Below, piece after piece: positions 43,209 through 52,980 of a stretch of DNA of 64,000 bases (positions are counted from its first letter, which is position 1; every line of letters starts with the position of its first letter). Both the position numbers and the translations under genes were made by a program. The stretch comes from Variovorax sp. SG517 (GTDB taxonomy: Bacteria; Pseudomonadota; Gammaproteobacteria; Burkholderiales; Burkholderiaceae_C), in NCBI RefSeq assembly GCF_013376045.1, contig NZ_JABMJG010000004.1, positions 124,001 through 188,000 of the forward strand. Direction: 5' to 3'. Below the pieces are notes generated by a model. That model was not told the origin of the DNA and did not search any database. It saw only the letters and a program-made list of their open reading frames with translations.

Positions 43209-43994
43209 TCACGCCGCGAAGCCGCCGTCGATGTTGAGGCTCGCACCCGTCACGAAGCCGGCTTCGGGGCTGGCGAGATAGCCGACCATGCCGGCGATCT
43301 CTTCCGGGCGGGCGTGGCGGGCCAGCGCCATCAGACCGTGCATCGACGCGGCGTTGGGGCCGTCGACGGGGTTCATGTCGGTGTTGACCGGGCCGGGCTG
43401 CACGTTGTTGACGGTGATGCCGCGCGGGCCGAGGTCGCGCGACAGGCCCTGCACCAGGCCGACCAGCGCCGACTTGCTCATCGCGTAGGCGCTGCCGCCG
43501 GGCCAGGGCATGCGCTCGGCATTGGTGCTGCCGATGTTGATGATGCGGCCGCCCTCGCCCATGTGGCGCGAGGCCGCCTTGGCCGCGACGAAGACGGCGC
43601 GCACGTTGATGGCCAGCGTCTTGTCGAAATCTTCGAGCGAGAACTCGTCGAGGGTGCCGCCGAGGAACACGCCGGCGTTGTTCACGAGGATGTCGATCCT
43701 GCCGAAGGTGCGGGCGGCTTCGTCGATGCCGGCGGTGAGGGCCGCGGCGTCGGCGCTGTCGATCTTCAGCGCGAGGGCGCGGCCGCCTTCGGACTGGATG
43801 CTGCGCACCAGTTCGTCGGCGGGGGCTGCCGAGGCGGCGTAGCTGAAGGCCACGGCGGCGCCGTCGCGTGCCAGGCGGCGCACGATGGCCGCGCCGATGC
43901 CGCGCGAGCCGCCGGTGACGAAGGCGACCTTGCCGGCCAGGACGGGGGAAGCAGAAGAAGAGGAGGACGAGGAGGAAGCGGTGTCGGAGGCCAT
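43209..43994 (-). CDS. Short-chain dehydrogenase/reductase with polyserine N-terminus
   Basis: The 261-residue classical SDR has TGGSRGIG (about 27-34), NNAGVFLGG, Ser in NIGSTNA and the catalytic YAMSK; it ends SLNIDGGFAA like FabG-type 3-oxoacyl reductases. The N-terminal SSSSSSSSASP run is encoded by a trinucleotide tract and lies outside the fold. It is divergent from a LysR regulator, a very common pair in which LysR controls the SDR. Copy A of the hairpin repeat follows its stop codon. Confidence 0.9.
   Translation of the reverse strand: MASDTASSSSSSSSASPVLAGKVAFVTGGSRGIGAAIVRRLARDGAAVAFSYAASAAPADELVRSIQSEGGRALALKIDSADAAALTAGIDEAARTFGRIDILVNNAGVFLGGTLDEFSLEDFDKTLAINVRAVFVAAKAASRHMGEGGRIINIGSTNAERMPWPGGSAYAMSKSALVGLVQGLSRDLGPRGITVNNVQPGPVNTDMNPVDGPNAASMHGLMALARHARPEEIAGMVGYLASPEAGFVTGASLNIDGGFAA
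43950..43978 (-). repeat. Trinucleotide tract encoding polyserine
   Basis: A TCC/TCT/TCG-rich run in the coding strand gives eight serines near the N-terminus of the SDR. Slippage here would change tract length in frame. Confidence 0.6.
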
Positions 43995-44078
43995 GATTTT
44001 TCCGTTGAAGTGGAGGAAGAAGGCCTCAGTCTGAGCCTTTCATTCCGTCTCCGGTAGCCATCAATCCATCCAATCAAA

Positions 44079-44095
44079 TTCAACCAACAGTTGAA
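44079..44095. promoter_or_regulatory. LysR-type operator candidate
   Basis: TTCAACCAACAGTTGAA has arms TTCAA and TTGAA around 7 bp, in the 122-bp gap between the divergent SDR and LysR genes and 21 bp before the LysR start. The position and the interrupted dyad suit autoregulation by LysR. Confidence 0.6.
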
Positions 44096-44116
44096 GATGA
44101 GACCGACAATGCCGTC

Positions 44117-45076
44117 ATGGAACCGCTCAACCACCTCGAATCCTTCGTGCAGAGCGCGGAGGGCGGCAGCTTCTCCGAGGCCGCACGGCGCCTGGGCCTG
44201 ACGCCGGCCGCCGTCAGCAAGAACGTGGCGCGTCTGGAGGCGCGGCTGGGCCTGCGGCTGTTCCAGCGCAGCACGCGCAGCCTGAAGCTGACCGAGGGCG
44301 GCGAGCGCTTCCTCGCGCAGATCGGCGGTGCGCTGGCCACGCTGCGCGAGGCGGTGGCGGGCGTCGACACCGACGACGGCCAGCCCTCGGGCACGCTGAA
44401 GGTCAGCATGGGCCAGGCCTTCGGGCGCGAGCACGTGCTGCCGCTGATGGGCGGGTTCCTCGCGCGCTACCCGGCCATCGTGCCCGACTGGCACTTCGAC
44501 AACCAGCAGGTCGACCTGGTGGGCGAAGGCTTCGACGCGGCCATCGGCGGCGGCATCGAGCTGCCGGCCGGGCTGGTGGCGCGCGAGCTGGCGCGCATCC
44601 ACGTGGTGGCGGTGGCCTCGCCCGCGTACATGGAGGGGCGCAAGCCGCCCGGGCATCCGTCGGACCTGGCGGCGCTCGACACGCTGATGCGCCGCTCGTC
44701 GCCCACCGGGCGCGTGCGCAGCTGGACGCTGCGGCGCGTGCGCGGCGCGGGCGGAGGCGGAGGCGGAGGCGAAGGCGAAGGCGAGGTCAGCGTCGAGCTT
44801 CCGCGGCCGCGCGCCATCTTCAACGACCCCGAGGCGATCGCGCATGCCGCGCTGATGGGGCTGGGCGTGGCGATGCTGCCCCTGCCCTTCGTGGAGCGCG
44901 GGCTGCGCAGCGGCGAACTGCTACGGCTGGTGCCCGACTGGTACCAGGAGGCGGGGGCGGTGTGGCTCTACTACCCGAGCAAGAAGCTGCTGCCGCCGAA
45001 GACGCGGGTGTTCATCGATTTCGTGCTGGAGCGCTTCCGCGAGGAGCGGTTCGCGCAGCGGATGCAGGTGGCCTGA
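44117..45076 (+). CDS. LysR-family transcriptional regulator with a glycine-rich microsatellite insert
   Basis: The 319-residue protein has the LysR winged helix (about 3-62, [24 protein letters not shown]) and a PBP2-type effector domain ([21 protein letters not shown] onwards). A Gly/Glu-Gly run ([14 protein letters not shown], near 210-225) encoded by tandem hexanucleotides interrupts the effector domain at a loop between the two lobes. The divergent SDR gene is the likely target. Confidence 0.9.
   Translation: MEPLNHLESFVQSAEGGSFSEAARRLGLTPAAVSKNVARLEARLGLRLFQRSTRSLKLTEGGERFLAQIGGALATLREAVAGVDTDDGQPSGTLKVSMGQAFGREHVLPLMGGFLARYPAIVPDWHFDNQQVDLVGEGFDAAIGGGIELPAGLVARELARIHVVAVASPAYMEGRKPPGHPSDLAALDTLMRRSSPTGRVRSWTLRRVRGAGGGGGGGEGEGEVSVELPRPRAIFNDPEAIAHAALMGLGVAMLPLPFVERGLRSGELLRLVPDWYQEAGAVWLYYPSKKLLPPKTRVFIDFVLERFREERFAQRMQVA
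44753..44782 (+). repeat. Hexanucleotide microsatellite inside the LysR gene
   Basis: Three GGAGGC units (44753-44770) are followed by two GAAGGC units (44771-44782), in frame, coding for Gly-Gly and Glu-Gly. Copy-number change would lengthen or shorten the effector-domain loop by two residues per unit. Confidence 0.75.
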
Positions 45077-45167
45077 GGCGCCGCGAACTGCGCGCTGCGA
45101 ACTCCCTCACGCAGCCACGGGGTTTTCACCCGCGACGGCCGGGGCGTGCGCCTGTACAAACGCGCGC

Positions 45168-46193
45168 ATGACCAATCAGACTTTCTCTTTCTCCCTGAAT
45201 CGCCGCACCGCGCTGGCCGCATCCGTTGCCGCCGCGCTGACCCTCATCACCGCGCCCTCGTGGGCCCAGGCCACCTGGCCGACCAAGACAGTGCGCATCG
45301 TCGTGCCCTTCGCGGCCGGCGGCACCACCGACATCCTGGCGCGCGCCGTGGCGCCCGAGCTTTCGAAGGCCTTCGGCCAGCAGTTCATCGTGGACAACCG
45401 CGCGGGCGCCGGCGGCAACGTGGGCGCCGAGATCGTGGCGCGCGCGCCGAACGACGGCTACACGCTGCTGATGGGCACGGTGGGCACGCACGGCATCAAC
45501 CGCGCGCTGTACCCCAAGCTGCCCTTCGACCCGATCAAGGACTTCGCGCCGATCACCCTGGTGGCCGCCGTGCCGAACGTGATGGAGATGAACGCAGAAA
45601 AAGCAAAGTCGCTGAACATCCACAACGTGCAGGACTTCATCAAGTACGCCAAGGCCAACCCCGGCAAGCTGAACATGGCCTCCAGCGGCAGCGGCACCTC
45701 GATCCACTTGGCTGGCGAGCTGTTCAAAAGCATGACGGGCACCTTCATGGCGCACATCCCGTACAAGGGCTCGGGCCCGGCGCTGCTGGACATGGTGGGC
45801 GGGAATGCCGACGTGATGTTCGACAACCTGCCCTCGTCGATGGCGCAGATCAAGGCCGGCAAGCTCACCGCACTGGCGGTGACGAGCGCGCAGCGTTCGC
45901 CGGCCCTGCCGGACATTCCGACAGTGGCTGAAGTGGGCGGCCCCTCGCTCAAGGGCTACGAGGCGAGCTCGTGGTTCGGGCTGCTGGCGCCGGCGGGCAC
46001 CTCACCGGAGACCGTGAACCGCATCCAGCAGGAAGTGGCCAAGGCGCTGGGCACGCCGGCCATGAAGGAGAAGATGCTCGCGCAGGGCGCGATCCCGAGC
46101 GGGAATTCGCCTGCGGACTTCACGAAGCTCATTGCGAGCGAGCATGTGAAGTGGGCGAAGGTGGTCAAGGACTCCGGCGCAAAGGTGGACTAA
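45168..46193 (+). CDS. Bug-family (TctC-like) periplasmic solute-binding protein
   Basis: The 341-residue precursor has a long leader with [10 protein letters not shown] (10-19), reminiscent of a Tat signal, ending SWA-Q. The TctC motifs are PFAAGGTTD at 47-55 and [14 protein letters not shown]. It is an orphan receptor without TctAB neighbours. Copy B of the hairpin repeat begins at the base after its stop codon. Confidence 0.9.
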   Translation: MTNQTFSFSLNRRTALAASVAAALTLITAPSWAQATWPTKTVRIVVPFAAGGTTDILARAVAPELSKAFGQQFIVDNRAGAGGNVGAEIVARAPNDGYTLLMGTVGTHGINRALYPKLPFDPIKDFAPITLVAAVPNVMEMNAEKAKSLNIHNVQDFIKYAKANPGKLNMASSGSGTSIHLAGELFKSMTGTFMAHIPYKGSGPALLDMVGGNADVMFDNLPSSMAQIKAGKLTALAVTSAQRSPALPDIPTVAEVGGPSLKGYEASSWFGLLAPAGTSPETVNRIQQEVAKALGTPAMKEKMLAQGAIPSGNSPADFTKLIASEHVKWAKVVKDSGAKVD

Positions 46194-46284
46194 CCCCCAG
46201 GCTGCGCGCACTTCGTGTCGCTTCGCCAACCCCCTTGCAGGGGGCAACACCTACGGACCGGCAGAGCCGGATCCGTGGTGTTTC
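46194..46284 (+). repeat. Dispersed hairpin repeat, copy B, directly after the Bug stop
   Basis: The 91-bp element starts CCCCCAGGCTGCGCGCACTT, contains CCCCC-TTGCA-GGGGG, and ends with AACACC...GGTGTT around CCGGCAGAGCCGG. It is in the sense orientation of the gene it follows, as is copy A. Inner stem bases differ between copies in a compensating manner (GCGG/CCGC in A, ACGG/CCGT in B). Confidence 0.8.
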
Positions 46285-46316
46285 ACGAAAGGGCGGGGGC
46301 GGCTGATCTTTGGTGA

Positions 46317-46640
46317 TCAGGTCTTCCAGGTCACGTCCTTCTTTTCGGCCAGGGAGTCCTTGAGCATGTGCAGCAGCGGGACGGCGCGCTGGTGCAGGCC
46401 GACGTGCTGCTTCTCGGCCTCGTTGGCGTGGCCTTCGACGGCGTAGTCGTCGTTGTTGTGGGCGTTGGAGGCCTCGCGCGCCAGGGCGGCTTCGAGGGCC
46501 GCGATGGCGCCGGGGATCTGTTCGACGGTGATGATGCCCTGCGGGGCGGCGGACTTGCCGACGATCTCGAGCAGTTGGCGGGCATGCACTTCGAGCATCA
46601 CGAAATCGGGAGCGGCCCGGGACTGGAATCGATAGAGCAT
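46317..46640 (-). CDS. DUF1840-type small protein
   Basis: The 107-residue protein starts MLYRFQSRAAPDFVMLEVHA, the usual opening of DUF1840, followed by an all-helical C-terminus (LHQRAVPLLHMLKDSLAEKKDVTW). The function is unknown. It lies immediately downstream of cfa. A GTG at 46658 overlaps the cfa stop as GTGA and would add six residues; I prefer ATG 46640 because the family starts there. Confidence 0.8.
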   Translation of the reverse strand: MLYRFQSRAAPDFVMLEVHARQLLEIVGKSAAPQGIITVEQIPGAIAALEAALAREASNAHNNDDYAVEGHANEAEKQHVGLHQRAVPLLHMLKDSLAEKKDVTWKT

Positions 46641-46654
46641 GGTGTTGTTCTCAC

Positions 46655-47926
46655 TCACTTGTTATAGATGTAGTCACGTGCAAAAGGGTACACCGATTGC
46701 GCGCCGCGAAGGACGCCGTGTTCGACCTTCCCGTCGGGCCGGGTGGAAAGCATCTGGTGCAGCGAGATCCAGCCCTGCTCGAAGCTCATTGCCGAGCCCG
46801 CGAGGTAGAGGCGATAGGCGCGCAGGATGCGTTCCGCGTTCTCTTTCTGGCGGCCGCCGCTTCGTTGCAGCACTTCCCGCGCGGCGTCGAGCTGCGACTC
46901 CAGCGCGTCCGACCAGGCCCAGAGCGTGCGCGCGTAGTGCGGCCGCAGGCTCTCGGTGTCGACCATCTCCAGGCCGGCCGCGGCGGTCTCGCGCAGCACG
47001 TGCGTCACGTGCAGCAGCTCGCCGCCGGGGAAAATGTATTTCTCGATGAAGTCGCCCATGCCGGCGCCGAGCTGGCGGTAGTTGAGCTCGCCGGAGGTGA
47101 TGCCGTGGTTCATCACCAGGCCGCCGGGCTTGAGCAGCGAATGGATCTTGCGGAAGTAGGTCGGCATGTTGGCCGCCCCCACGTGCTCGAACATGCCGAC
47201 GGAGGAAATCTTGTCGAAGGGCTTGTCGGTGGGCACTTCGCGGTAGTCGCGCAGCTCGACGCGCACCCGGCCCTGCAGGCCCTTTTCCTCGATGAGCCGC
47301 TGCACGTGCGCGTGCTGGTTCCTCGACAGCGTGATGCCGGTGGCGTCCACGCCGTAGTGCTCGGCCGCCCAGAGCAGCAGCGCGCCCCAGCCGGAGCCGA
47401 TGTCGAGGTAGCGCTCGCCAGGCTGCAGCATCAGCTTGCGGCAGATGTGGTCGAGCTTGGCTTCCTGCGCCTGCGCCAGCGTGAGCTCGGGCGTGCGGAA
47501 GTAGGCGCATGAATACACGCGGCGCGGGTCGAGCCACAGCGCGTAGAAGTCGTCGGAAACGTCGTAGTGGAACTCGATCTGCGCTGCGTCCTTGCGCAGC
47601 GAGTGCGAGCCGTGCGACTTGGCCCGGCGCTGCAGGCGGCTCCACCAGCCGGTGTCGGTCTCCGCCGGGTTGCCGGGGAGCATGCCGACCGTGGCGTCGA
47701 TCAGGTCGCGCATGGCGCCTTCGATCTGCACCTTGCCCTCGACGTAGGCCTCGCCGATGGCCCCCACCTGCCGCGCCGCCAGCTTGGCGAGCACCGTCCA
47801 TTCCTTGAAGGCCAGGGTGACGCGGGCTCCGGCCTGTGCGACGCGCCGGCCATCCGGCAGCTCGAGCGCGATGGGGACAGGCAGCGACGCCAGCTGCGAC
47901 TCGATCTTGGGTATCAAGTGTTGCAT
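46655..47926 (-). CDS. cfa: Cyclopropane-fatty-acyl-phospholipid synthase
   Basis: The 423-residue protein has the Cfa architecture: an N-terminal domain (about 1-110), then [27 protein letters not shown] with the active-site Cys, the SAM site [20 protein letters not shown] and VGMFEHVG with the catalytic Glu/His. It methylenates unsaturated acyl chains of membrane phospholipids using S-adenosylmethionine. ATG 47926 is chosen because upstream codons lack family similarity. The DUF1840 gene is probably cotranscribed. Confidence 0.92.
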   Translation of the reverse strand: MQHLIPKIESQLASLPVPIALELPDGRRVAQAGARVTLAFKEWTVLAKLAARQVGAIGEAYVEGKVQIEGAMRDLIDATVGMLPGNPAETDTGWWSRLQRRAKSHGSHSLRKDAAQIEFHYDVSDDFYALWLDPRRVYSCAYFRTPELTLAQAQEAKLDHICRKLMLQPGERYLDIGSGWGALLLWAAEHYGVDATGITLSRNQHAHVQRLIEEKGLQGRVRVELRDYREVPTDKPFDKISSVGMFEHVGAANMPTYFRKIHSLLKPGGLVMNHGITSGELNYRQLGAGMGDFIEKYIFPGGELLHVTHVLRETAAAGLEMVDTESLRPHYARTLWAWSDALESQLDAAREVLQRSGGRQKENAERILRAYRLYLAGSAMSFEQGWISLHQMLSTRPDGKVEHGVLRGAQSVYPFARDYIYNK

Positions 47927-48021
47927 GGAGCCATGGTATTGATTTTTCCAAGCTTTTGCATGACTTCCCGTGTCGGCGCAAGCCGCGATCTGCGGCGGCT
48001 TCGGGCCGGCGAGAACCCGGA

Positions 48022-48049
48022 TTGACATTGGATTGTTTATGTCTAAACT
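48022..48049 (+). promoter_or_regulatory. Promoter with overlapping dyad for the 2-aminobenzoyl-CoA operon
   Basis: TTGACA (48022-48027) and TAAACT (48044-48049) are 16 bp apart, a plausible sigma70 promoter. The dyad GTTTATGTCTAAAC (48035-48048; arms GTTTA/TAAAC) overlaps the -10, ideal for a MarR repressor such as that encoded at 50444-50926. Transcription would begin around 48056-48058, at the start codon itself. Confidence 0.65.
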
Positions 48050-48057
48050 ATTTAGCC

Positions 48058-50442
48058 ATGAACAGCCTCGACCCGTCCAAGTTCGCTCCCGCCTCGGATC
48101 TCCAACGCATCCTGTGCATCGGCGGCGGGCCGGCAGGCCTGTACTTCGCCCTGTTGATGAAGGCGCGCAACCCGTCGCTGCAGGTCACCGTGGTGGAGCG
48201 CAACCGCCCCTTCGACACCTTCGGCTGGGGCGTGGTGCTGAGCGACCAGACGCTCGCCAACCTGCGCGCGGCCGACGCGCCGACCGCGGCGCTCATCGGC
48301 AACGAGTTCCACCACTGGGACGACATCCAGGTCTTCTTCAAGGGCAGCCAGGTGCGCTCCGGCGGCCACGGCTTCTGCGGCATCGGCCGCAAGCGGCTGC
48401 TCAACATCCTGCAGGAGCGCTGCCTCGAACTGGGCGTCGAGCTGGTGTTCGAGACCGACGTCGCCGACGACCAGGCGATTGCCGCCAGGTACAAGGCCGA
48501 CCTGGTGATCGCCAGCGACGGCCTCAACAGCCGCATCCGCCAGCGCTACGCCGACGTGTTCAGGCCCGACATCGACCTGCGCAACTGCCGCTTCGTGTGG
48601 CTGGGCACGCACCAGACCTTCGACGCCTTCACCTTCGCCTTCGAGCAGACCGAGCACGGCTGGTTCCAGGCGCACGCCTACCAGTTCGACGACAAGACCT
48701 CGACCTTCATCGTCGAGACGCCCGAGGCCGTCTGGAAGGCCCACGGCCTCGACCAGATGGAGCAGCCCGAGGCCATCGCCTTCTGCGAGAAGCTCTTCGC
48801 CAGGTACCTCGGCGGCCACTCGCTCATCAGCAACGCCACGCACCTGCGCGGCTCGGCCAACTGGATCCGCTTTCCGCGCGTGGTGTGCGAGCGCTGGACG
48901 CACCGCATCGACGTCGAGGGCCGCTCCGTGCCCGTGGTGCTGATGGGCGACGCGGCGCACACGGCACACTTCTCGATCGGCTCGGGCACCAAACTGGCGC
49001 TGGAGGACGCGATCGACCTGGCCAACGAGTTCGCGCAGGGCGGCACGGTCGACCACGTGCTCGAAGGCTACGAGGCGCGCCGCAGCGTCGAGGTGCTGAA
49101 GATCCAGAACGCCGCGCGCAACTCCACCGAATGGTTCGAGAACGTGCCGCGCTACACCGGCATGCAGATCGAGCAGTTCGCGTACTCGCTGCTCACCCGC
49201 TCGCAGCGCATCAGCCACGAGAACCTGCGCCTGCGCGACACGCAATGGCTCAGCGGCTACGAGCAGTGGCTCGCAGGCGGCAAGGCGATGCCGCCGATGC
49301 TCATGCCGCTGAAGGTGCGCGGGCTCACGCTGAAGAACCGCATCCTGGTGTCGCCCATGGCCACCTACAGCGCGGTCGACGGCATGCCGCAAGACTTCCT
49401 TTTGGTGCACCTGGGCGCACGCGCGCTCGGCGGCGCGGCCATGGTGTTCGTCGAAATGACGAGCCCGACGCCCGAAGGCCGCATCACACCCGGCTGCACG
49501 GGCCTCTACAACGACGCGCAGCAGGCCGCCTTCAAGCGCATCGTCGATTTCGTGCACACGCAGTCGAGTGCGAAGATCGCCATGCAGCTCGGCCACAGCG
49601 GCCCCAAGGGCTCGACCCGCGTCGGCTGGGAAGGCACAGACGAACCGCTCGAAAGCGGCAACTGGCCGCTGCTGGCCGCGAGCGCGCTGCCCTACGGCGA
49701 ACAGAACCAGCTGCCCGCCGCCATCTCGCGCGCCGAGATGGACACGCTGCGCGACCAGTTCGTCGACTCGACCCGCCGCGCCGCCGAATGCGGCTTCGAC
49801 TGGCTCGAGCTGCACTGCGCGCACGGCTACCTGCTGTCGGCCTTCATCAGCCCGCTCACCAATTTGCGCACCGACGAGTACGGCGGCGACATCGAGGCGC
49901 GCTGCCGCTATCCGCTCGAAGTGTTCCGCGCCATGCGCGCCGCGTGGCCCGCCGACAGGCCGATGAGCGTGCGCATCTCGGCGCACGACTGGGCGCCCGG
50001 CGGCAACACCGACGCCGACGCCATCGTGGTCGCGCGCCTCTTCAAGGAGGCCGGCGCCGACTTCATCGACGTGTCGTCCGGCCAGACCACGCGCGCCGCC
50101 AAGCCGGTGTACGGCCGCATGTACCAGACGCCGTTCTCCGACCGCATCCGCAATGAGGTCGGCATCTCGACCATCGCGGTGGGCGCCATTACCGACGCAG
50201 ACCAGGCCAACAGCATCATCGCGGCGGGCCGCGCCGACCTGTGCGCCATCGCGCGCCCGCACCTGGCCGACCCCGCATGGACGCTGCACGAAGCCGCCAA
50301 GCTGCAGAGCCGCGACGTCGAGTGGCCCGTGCAGTACCTGAGCGGGCGCGACCAGATGTACCGCGAGATCGCCAAGCAGCAACAGCTCACGGCCGCCGCC
50401 AATGCCGCGATGGCCGCGCAGAACAGCGAGGAGACGCACTGA
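48058..50442 (+). CDS. Fused flavin hydroxylase/Old-Yellow-Enzyme protein (2-aminobenzoyl-CoA monooxygenase/reductase type)
   Basis: The 794-residue protein is a natural fusion. Residues 1-400 are a salicylate-hydroxylase-like FAD monooxygenase ([15 protein letters not shown] near 18-32 and [14 protein letters not shown] near 300). Residues from about 415 are an NADH:flavin oxidoreductase of the OYE family ([15 protein letters not shown], then [20 protein letters not shown]). This matches 2-aminobenzoyl-CoA monooxygenase/reductase, also annotated as salicylyl-CoA 5-hydroxylase/oxidoreductase. It hydroxylates and reduces the CoA-bound ring. A RidA gene and a benzoate-CoA ligase type gene in the same operon favour the amino substrate. 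No Shine-Dalgarno sequence is visible, which fits a leaderless transcript. Confidence 0.9.
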   Translation: MNSLDPSKFAPASDLQRILCIGGGPAGLYFALLMKARNPSLQVTVVERNRPFDTFGWGVVLSDQTLANLRAADAPTAALIGNEFHHWDDIQVFFKGSQVRSGGHGFCGIGRKRLLNILQERCLELGVELVFETDVADDQAIAARYKADLVIASDGLNSRIRQRYADVFRPDIDLRNCRFVWLGTHQTFDAFTFAFEQTEHGWFQAHAYQFDDKTSTFIVETPEAVWKAHGLDQMEQPEAIAFCEKLFARYLGGHSLISNATHLRGSANWIRFPRVVCERWTHRIDVEGRSVPVVLMGDAAHTAHFSIGSGTKLALEDAIDLANEFAQGGTVDHVLEGYEARRSVEVLKIQNAARNSTEWFENVPRYTGMQIEQFAYSLLTRSQRISHENLRLRDTQWLSGYEQWLAGGKAMPPMLMPLKVRGLTLKNRILVSPMATYSAVDGMPQDFLLVHLGARALGGAAMVFVEMTSPTPEGRITPGCTGLYNDAQQAAFKRIVDFVHTQSSAKIAMQLGHSGPKGSTRVGWEGTDEPLESGNWPLLAASALPYGEQNQLPAAISRAEMDTLRDQFVDSTRRAAECGFDWLELHCAHGYLLSAFISPLTNLRTDEYGGDIEARCRYPLEVFRAMRAAWPADRPMSVRISAHDWAPGGNTDADAIVVARLFKEAGADFIDVSSGQTTRAAKPVYGRMYQTPFSDRIRNEVGISTIAVGAITDADQANSIIAAGRADLCAIARPHLADPAWTLHEAAKLQSRDVEWPVQYLSGRDQMYREIAKQQQLTAAANAAMAAQNSEETH

Positions 50443-50443
50443 C

Positions 50444-50926
50444 ATGGACCTCGAAGCGCGCGCACACAGCGAACACCCGGAGGCGCTGCGGCTGTGGCTC
50501 CGGCTGCTCACCTGCACCCAGCTGATCGAGAAGCAGGTGCGCAACGAGCTGCGCTCCCAGTTCGCCACCACGCTGCCGCGCTTCGACCTGATGTCGCAGC
50601 TCGAGCGTTCGCCCGAGGGCCTCAAGATGAACGAGCTCTCGCGCCGCATGATGGTGACGGGCGGCAACGTGACCGGCATCACCGACCAGCTCGTGTCCGA
50701 GGGGCTGGTGGAGCGCATCAACGTCGAGGGCGACCGCCGCGCATGGCGCGTGCGCCTCACGCCGCGCGGGCGCAAGCTCTTCAATGAAATGGCGCAGCAG
50801 CACGAGGACTGGATCGTCGAGGCCTTCGCGGGCCTCAGCGCCAAGGAGATCGCGCAACTGCACAAGCTGCTGGGCAAGGTCAAGCAGCACTCGCACAACC
50901 AACTACTGATGGCGGAGACCGAATGA
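50444..50926 (+). CDS. MarR-family regulator of the 2-aminobenzoyl-CoA operon
   Basis: The 160-residue winged-helix protein shows [46 protein letters not shown] and the wing [19 protein letters not shown]. It is embedded in the operon (1 bp after the fusion gene, ATGA overlap with the hydratase), so it is likely an autoregulating repressor released by an aryl-CoA or the free acid. The dyad in the operon promoter is its best candidate site. Confidence 0.88.
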   Translation: MDLEARAHSEHPEALRLWLRLLTCTQLIEKQVRNELRSQFATTLPRFDLMSQLERSPEGLKMNELSRRMMVTGGNVTGITDQLVSEGLVERINVEGDRRAWRVRLTPRGRKLFNEMAQQHEDWIVEAFAGLSAKEIAQLHKLLGKVKQHSHNQLLMAETE

Positions 50927-51777
50927 AGCACTACATCGGCGCGGGCAATCCCATGCGCGCCCAATTCGAACCCAAGGCGGCCTACAAGGCGGAGCACTTC
51001 GCATGGAGCTTCGAGGCCGGCGTGGGCACCATCACGCTGAACCGGCCCGACCGCAAGAACCCGCTGACCTTCGACTCGTACGGCGAGCTGCGCGACCTGT
51101 TCCGCGCGCTGGTCTACGCCACCGACGTGAAGACGATCGTCGTGACCGGCGCGGGCGGCAACTTCTGCTCCGGCGGCGACGTGCACGAGATCATCGGCCC
51201 GCTGACCGGCATGCGCATGCCCGAGCTGCTGGAGTTCACGCGCATGACGGGCGACCTGGTGAAGGCGATGCGCGCGTGCCCGCAGCCCATCGTCGGCGCG
51301 ATCGACGGCGTGTGCGCGGGTGCCGGCGCGATGATCGCTCTGGCCTGCGACCTGCGCTACGGCTCGCCCGCCACGCGCACCGCTTTCCTCTTCACGCGCG
51401 TGGGCCTCGCCGGTGCGGACATGGGCGCGTGCGCCCTGCTGCCGCGCGTGATCGGCCAGGGCCGTGCGTCGGAACTGCTCTTCACCGGCCGCGCGATGAC
51501 GGCGCAGGAAGGCCATTCCTGGGGCTTCTTCAACGCACTGCATGAAAGCGATGCGCTGCTCGAGGCTGCGACCAAGGTCGCGCGCGACCTGGCCGAAGGC
51601 CCGACCTTCGCGCACGGCATGACGAAGACGATGCTGTCGCAGGAATGGTCGATGACCATCGACCAGGCCATCGAAGCCGAAGCGCAGGCACAAGCCATCT
51701 GCATGCAGACCGAGGACTTCAAGCGCGCCTACGAAGCCTTCGCGGCCAAGCGCAAGCCGGTCTTCGGCGGGGACTGA
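50923..51777 (+). CDS. Enoyl-CoA hydratase/isomerase family protein
   Basis: The 284-residue crotonase-fold protein has [14 protein letters not shown], the oxyanion-hole segments [10 protein letters not shown] (about 82-91) and GVCAGAGAM (about 127-135), and an [17 protein letters not shown] helix. It should hydrate, or open the ring of, the CoA thioester produced by the monooxygenase/reductase. Translation is coupled to the MarR gene. Confidence 0.88.
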   Translation: MKHYIGAGNPMRAQFEPKAAYKAEHFAWSFEAGVGTITLNRPDRKNPLTFDSYGELRDLFRALVYATDVKTIVVTGAGGNFCSGGDVHEIIGPLTGMRMPELLEFTRMTGDLVKAMRACPQPIVGAIDGVCAGAGAMIALACDLRYGSPATRTAFLFTRVGLAGADMGACALLPRVIGQGRASELLFTGRAMTAQEGHSWGFFNALHESDALLEAATKVARDLAEGPTFAHGMTKTMLSQEWSMTIDQAIEAEAQAQAICMQTEDFKRAYEAFAAKRKPVFGGD

Positions 51778-51781
51778 CGCG

Positions 51782-52975
51782 ATGTTGACCAAGGCTCCCG
51801 CACCACCTTCGACGGCGCACCTCGCGCTGCCCTTCTTCGACGACGCGCACCGCGCGCTGGCCGACGGCCTGCTGCCCTGGGCCGACGCGCAGCAAGTCGA
51901 CGAGCACGACGACCGCGCGGCCTGCCGCGACTGGGTCCAGCGCCTCGGCGCCGGCGGCTGGCTGCGCTACTGCGTGCCGGGCAGCTCCGGCGGCGCGCTG
52001 GAGCGGCTCGATTCGCGCGCCCTCGTGCTGCTGCGCGAGACGCTCGCCTACCACTCGCCGCTCGCCGACTTCGCCTTCGCGATGCAGGGTCTGGGCAGCG
52101 GCGCGATCACGCTCGCGGGCACGCCGCAGCAGCACACCGACTACCTGACCGCCGTGGCCAAGGGCAGCAGGATCGCGGCCTTCGCGCTCAGCGAGCCCGA
52201 AGCCGGCTCCGACGTGGGCGCGATGGCGATGCGCGCCGAAGCGACCACCGACGGCTGGAAGCTCGACGGCGAGAAGACCTGGATCAGCAACGGCGGCATC
52301 GCCGACTTCTACTGCGTGTTCGCGAAGACCGACCCGGCGGGCGGCACGCGCGGCATCACGGCTTTCATCGTCGATGCGAAGACGCCGGGCCTCGACACCT
52401 CCGAGCACATCGACGTGATGGCGCCCCACCCGCTGGCCACGCTGCGCTTCGAGAACTGTGTCGTGCCGCGCGCCGCGCAACTGGGCGAACTCAACGGCGG
52501 CTTCAAGCTCGCGATGCGCACGCTCGACATCTTCCGCGCCTCGGTGGCCGGGGCGGCGCTCGGCATGGGCCGGCGCGCGCTGGCGGAAGCGATCGCTCAT
52601 TCGAAGAAGCGCCGCATGTTCGGCCAGACGCTGGCGGACTTCCAGCTCACGCAGGCGAAGCTCGGCGAGATGGCCGCGCTGATCGACGGCGCAGCGCTGC
52701 TCACCTACCGCGCCGCATGGATGCGCGACGACGCCGAGCGACGCGGTGCACCGGCAGTGGGCGACGTGTCGGCCGCCGCGGCCATGGCCAAGATGTGCGC
52801 CACCGAGAACGCGAGCCGCGTGATCGACATGGCGCTGCAGATGCACGGCGGCCTCGGCGTGAAGGTTGGCACGAAGGTTGAAAGCCTCTACCGCGACATC
52901 CGCTCGCTGCGCATCTACGAGGGCGCGACGGAAGTTCAACAACTGATCATCGGCAAATCCGTTCTACGGGGATAA
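51782..52975 (+). CDS. Acyl-CoA dehydrogenase family protein
   Basis: The 397-residue flavoprotein has FALSEPEAGSDVGAM (about 139-153), TWISNGG, RRMFGQTLADFQ and the C-terminal SLRIYEGATEVQQLIIGKS typical of acyl-CoA dehydrogenases. It probably dehydrogenates an alicyclic or ring-opened CoA intermediate. It lies 4 bp after the hydratase gene. Confidence 0.9.
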   Translation: MLTKAPAPPSTAHLALPFFDDAHRALADGLLPWADAQQVDEHDDRAACRDWVQRLGAGGWLRYCVPGSSGGALERLDSRALVLLRETLAYHSPLADFAFAMQGLGSGAITLAGTPQQHTDYLTAVAKGSRIAAFALSEPEAGSDVGAMAMRAEATTDGWKLDGEKTWISNGGIADFYCVFAKTDPAGGTRGITAFIVDAKTPGLDTSEHIDVMAPHPLATLRFENCVVPRAAQLGELNGGFKLAMRTLDIFRASVAGAALGMGRRALAEAIAHSKKRRMFGQTLADFQLTQAKLGEMAALIDGAALLTYRAAWMRDDAERRGAPAVGDVSAAAAMAKMCATENASRVIDMALQMHGGLGVKVGTKVESLYRDIRSLRIYEGATEVQQLIIGKSVLRG

Positions 52976-52980
52976 ACACC

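Noticed and set aside
48058..50442. Frameshift or artificial fusion of two genes
   Set aside because: The hydroxylase-OYE fusion is a known natural arrangement in 2-aminobenzoyl-CoA/salicylyl-CoA type enzymes, and the frame is continuous.
48052..51792. Very long open frame on the minus strand opposite the 2-aminobenzoyl-CoA genes
   Set aside because: It mirrors well-identified plus-strand genes, consists of Arg/Ala/Gly/His-rich sequence without any domain, and is a by-product of GC-rich codons.
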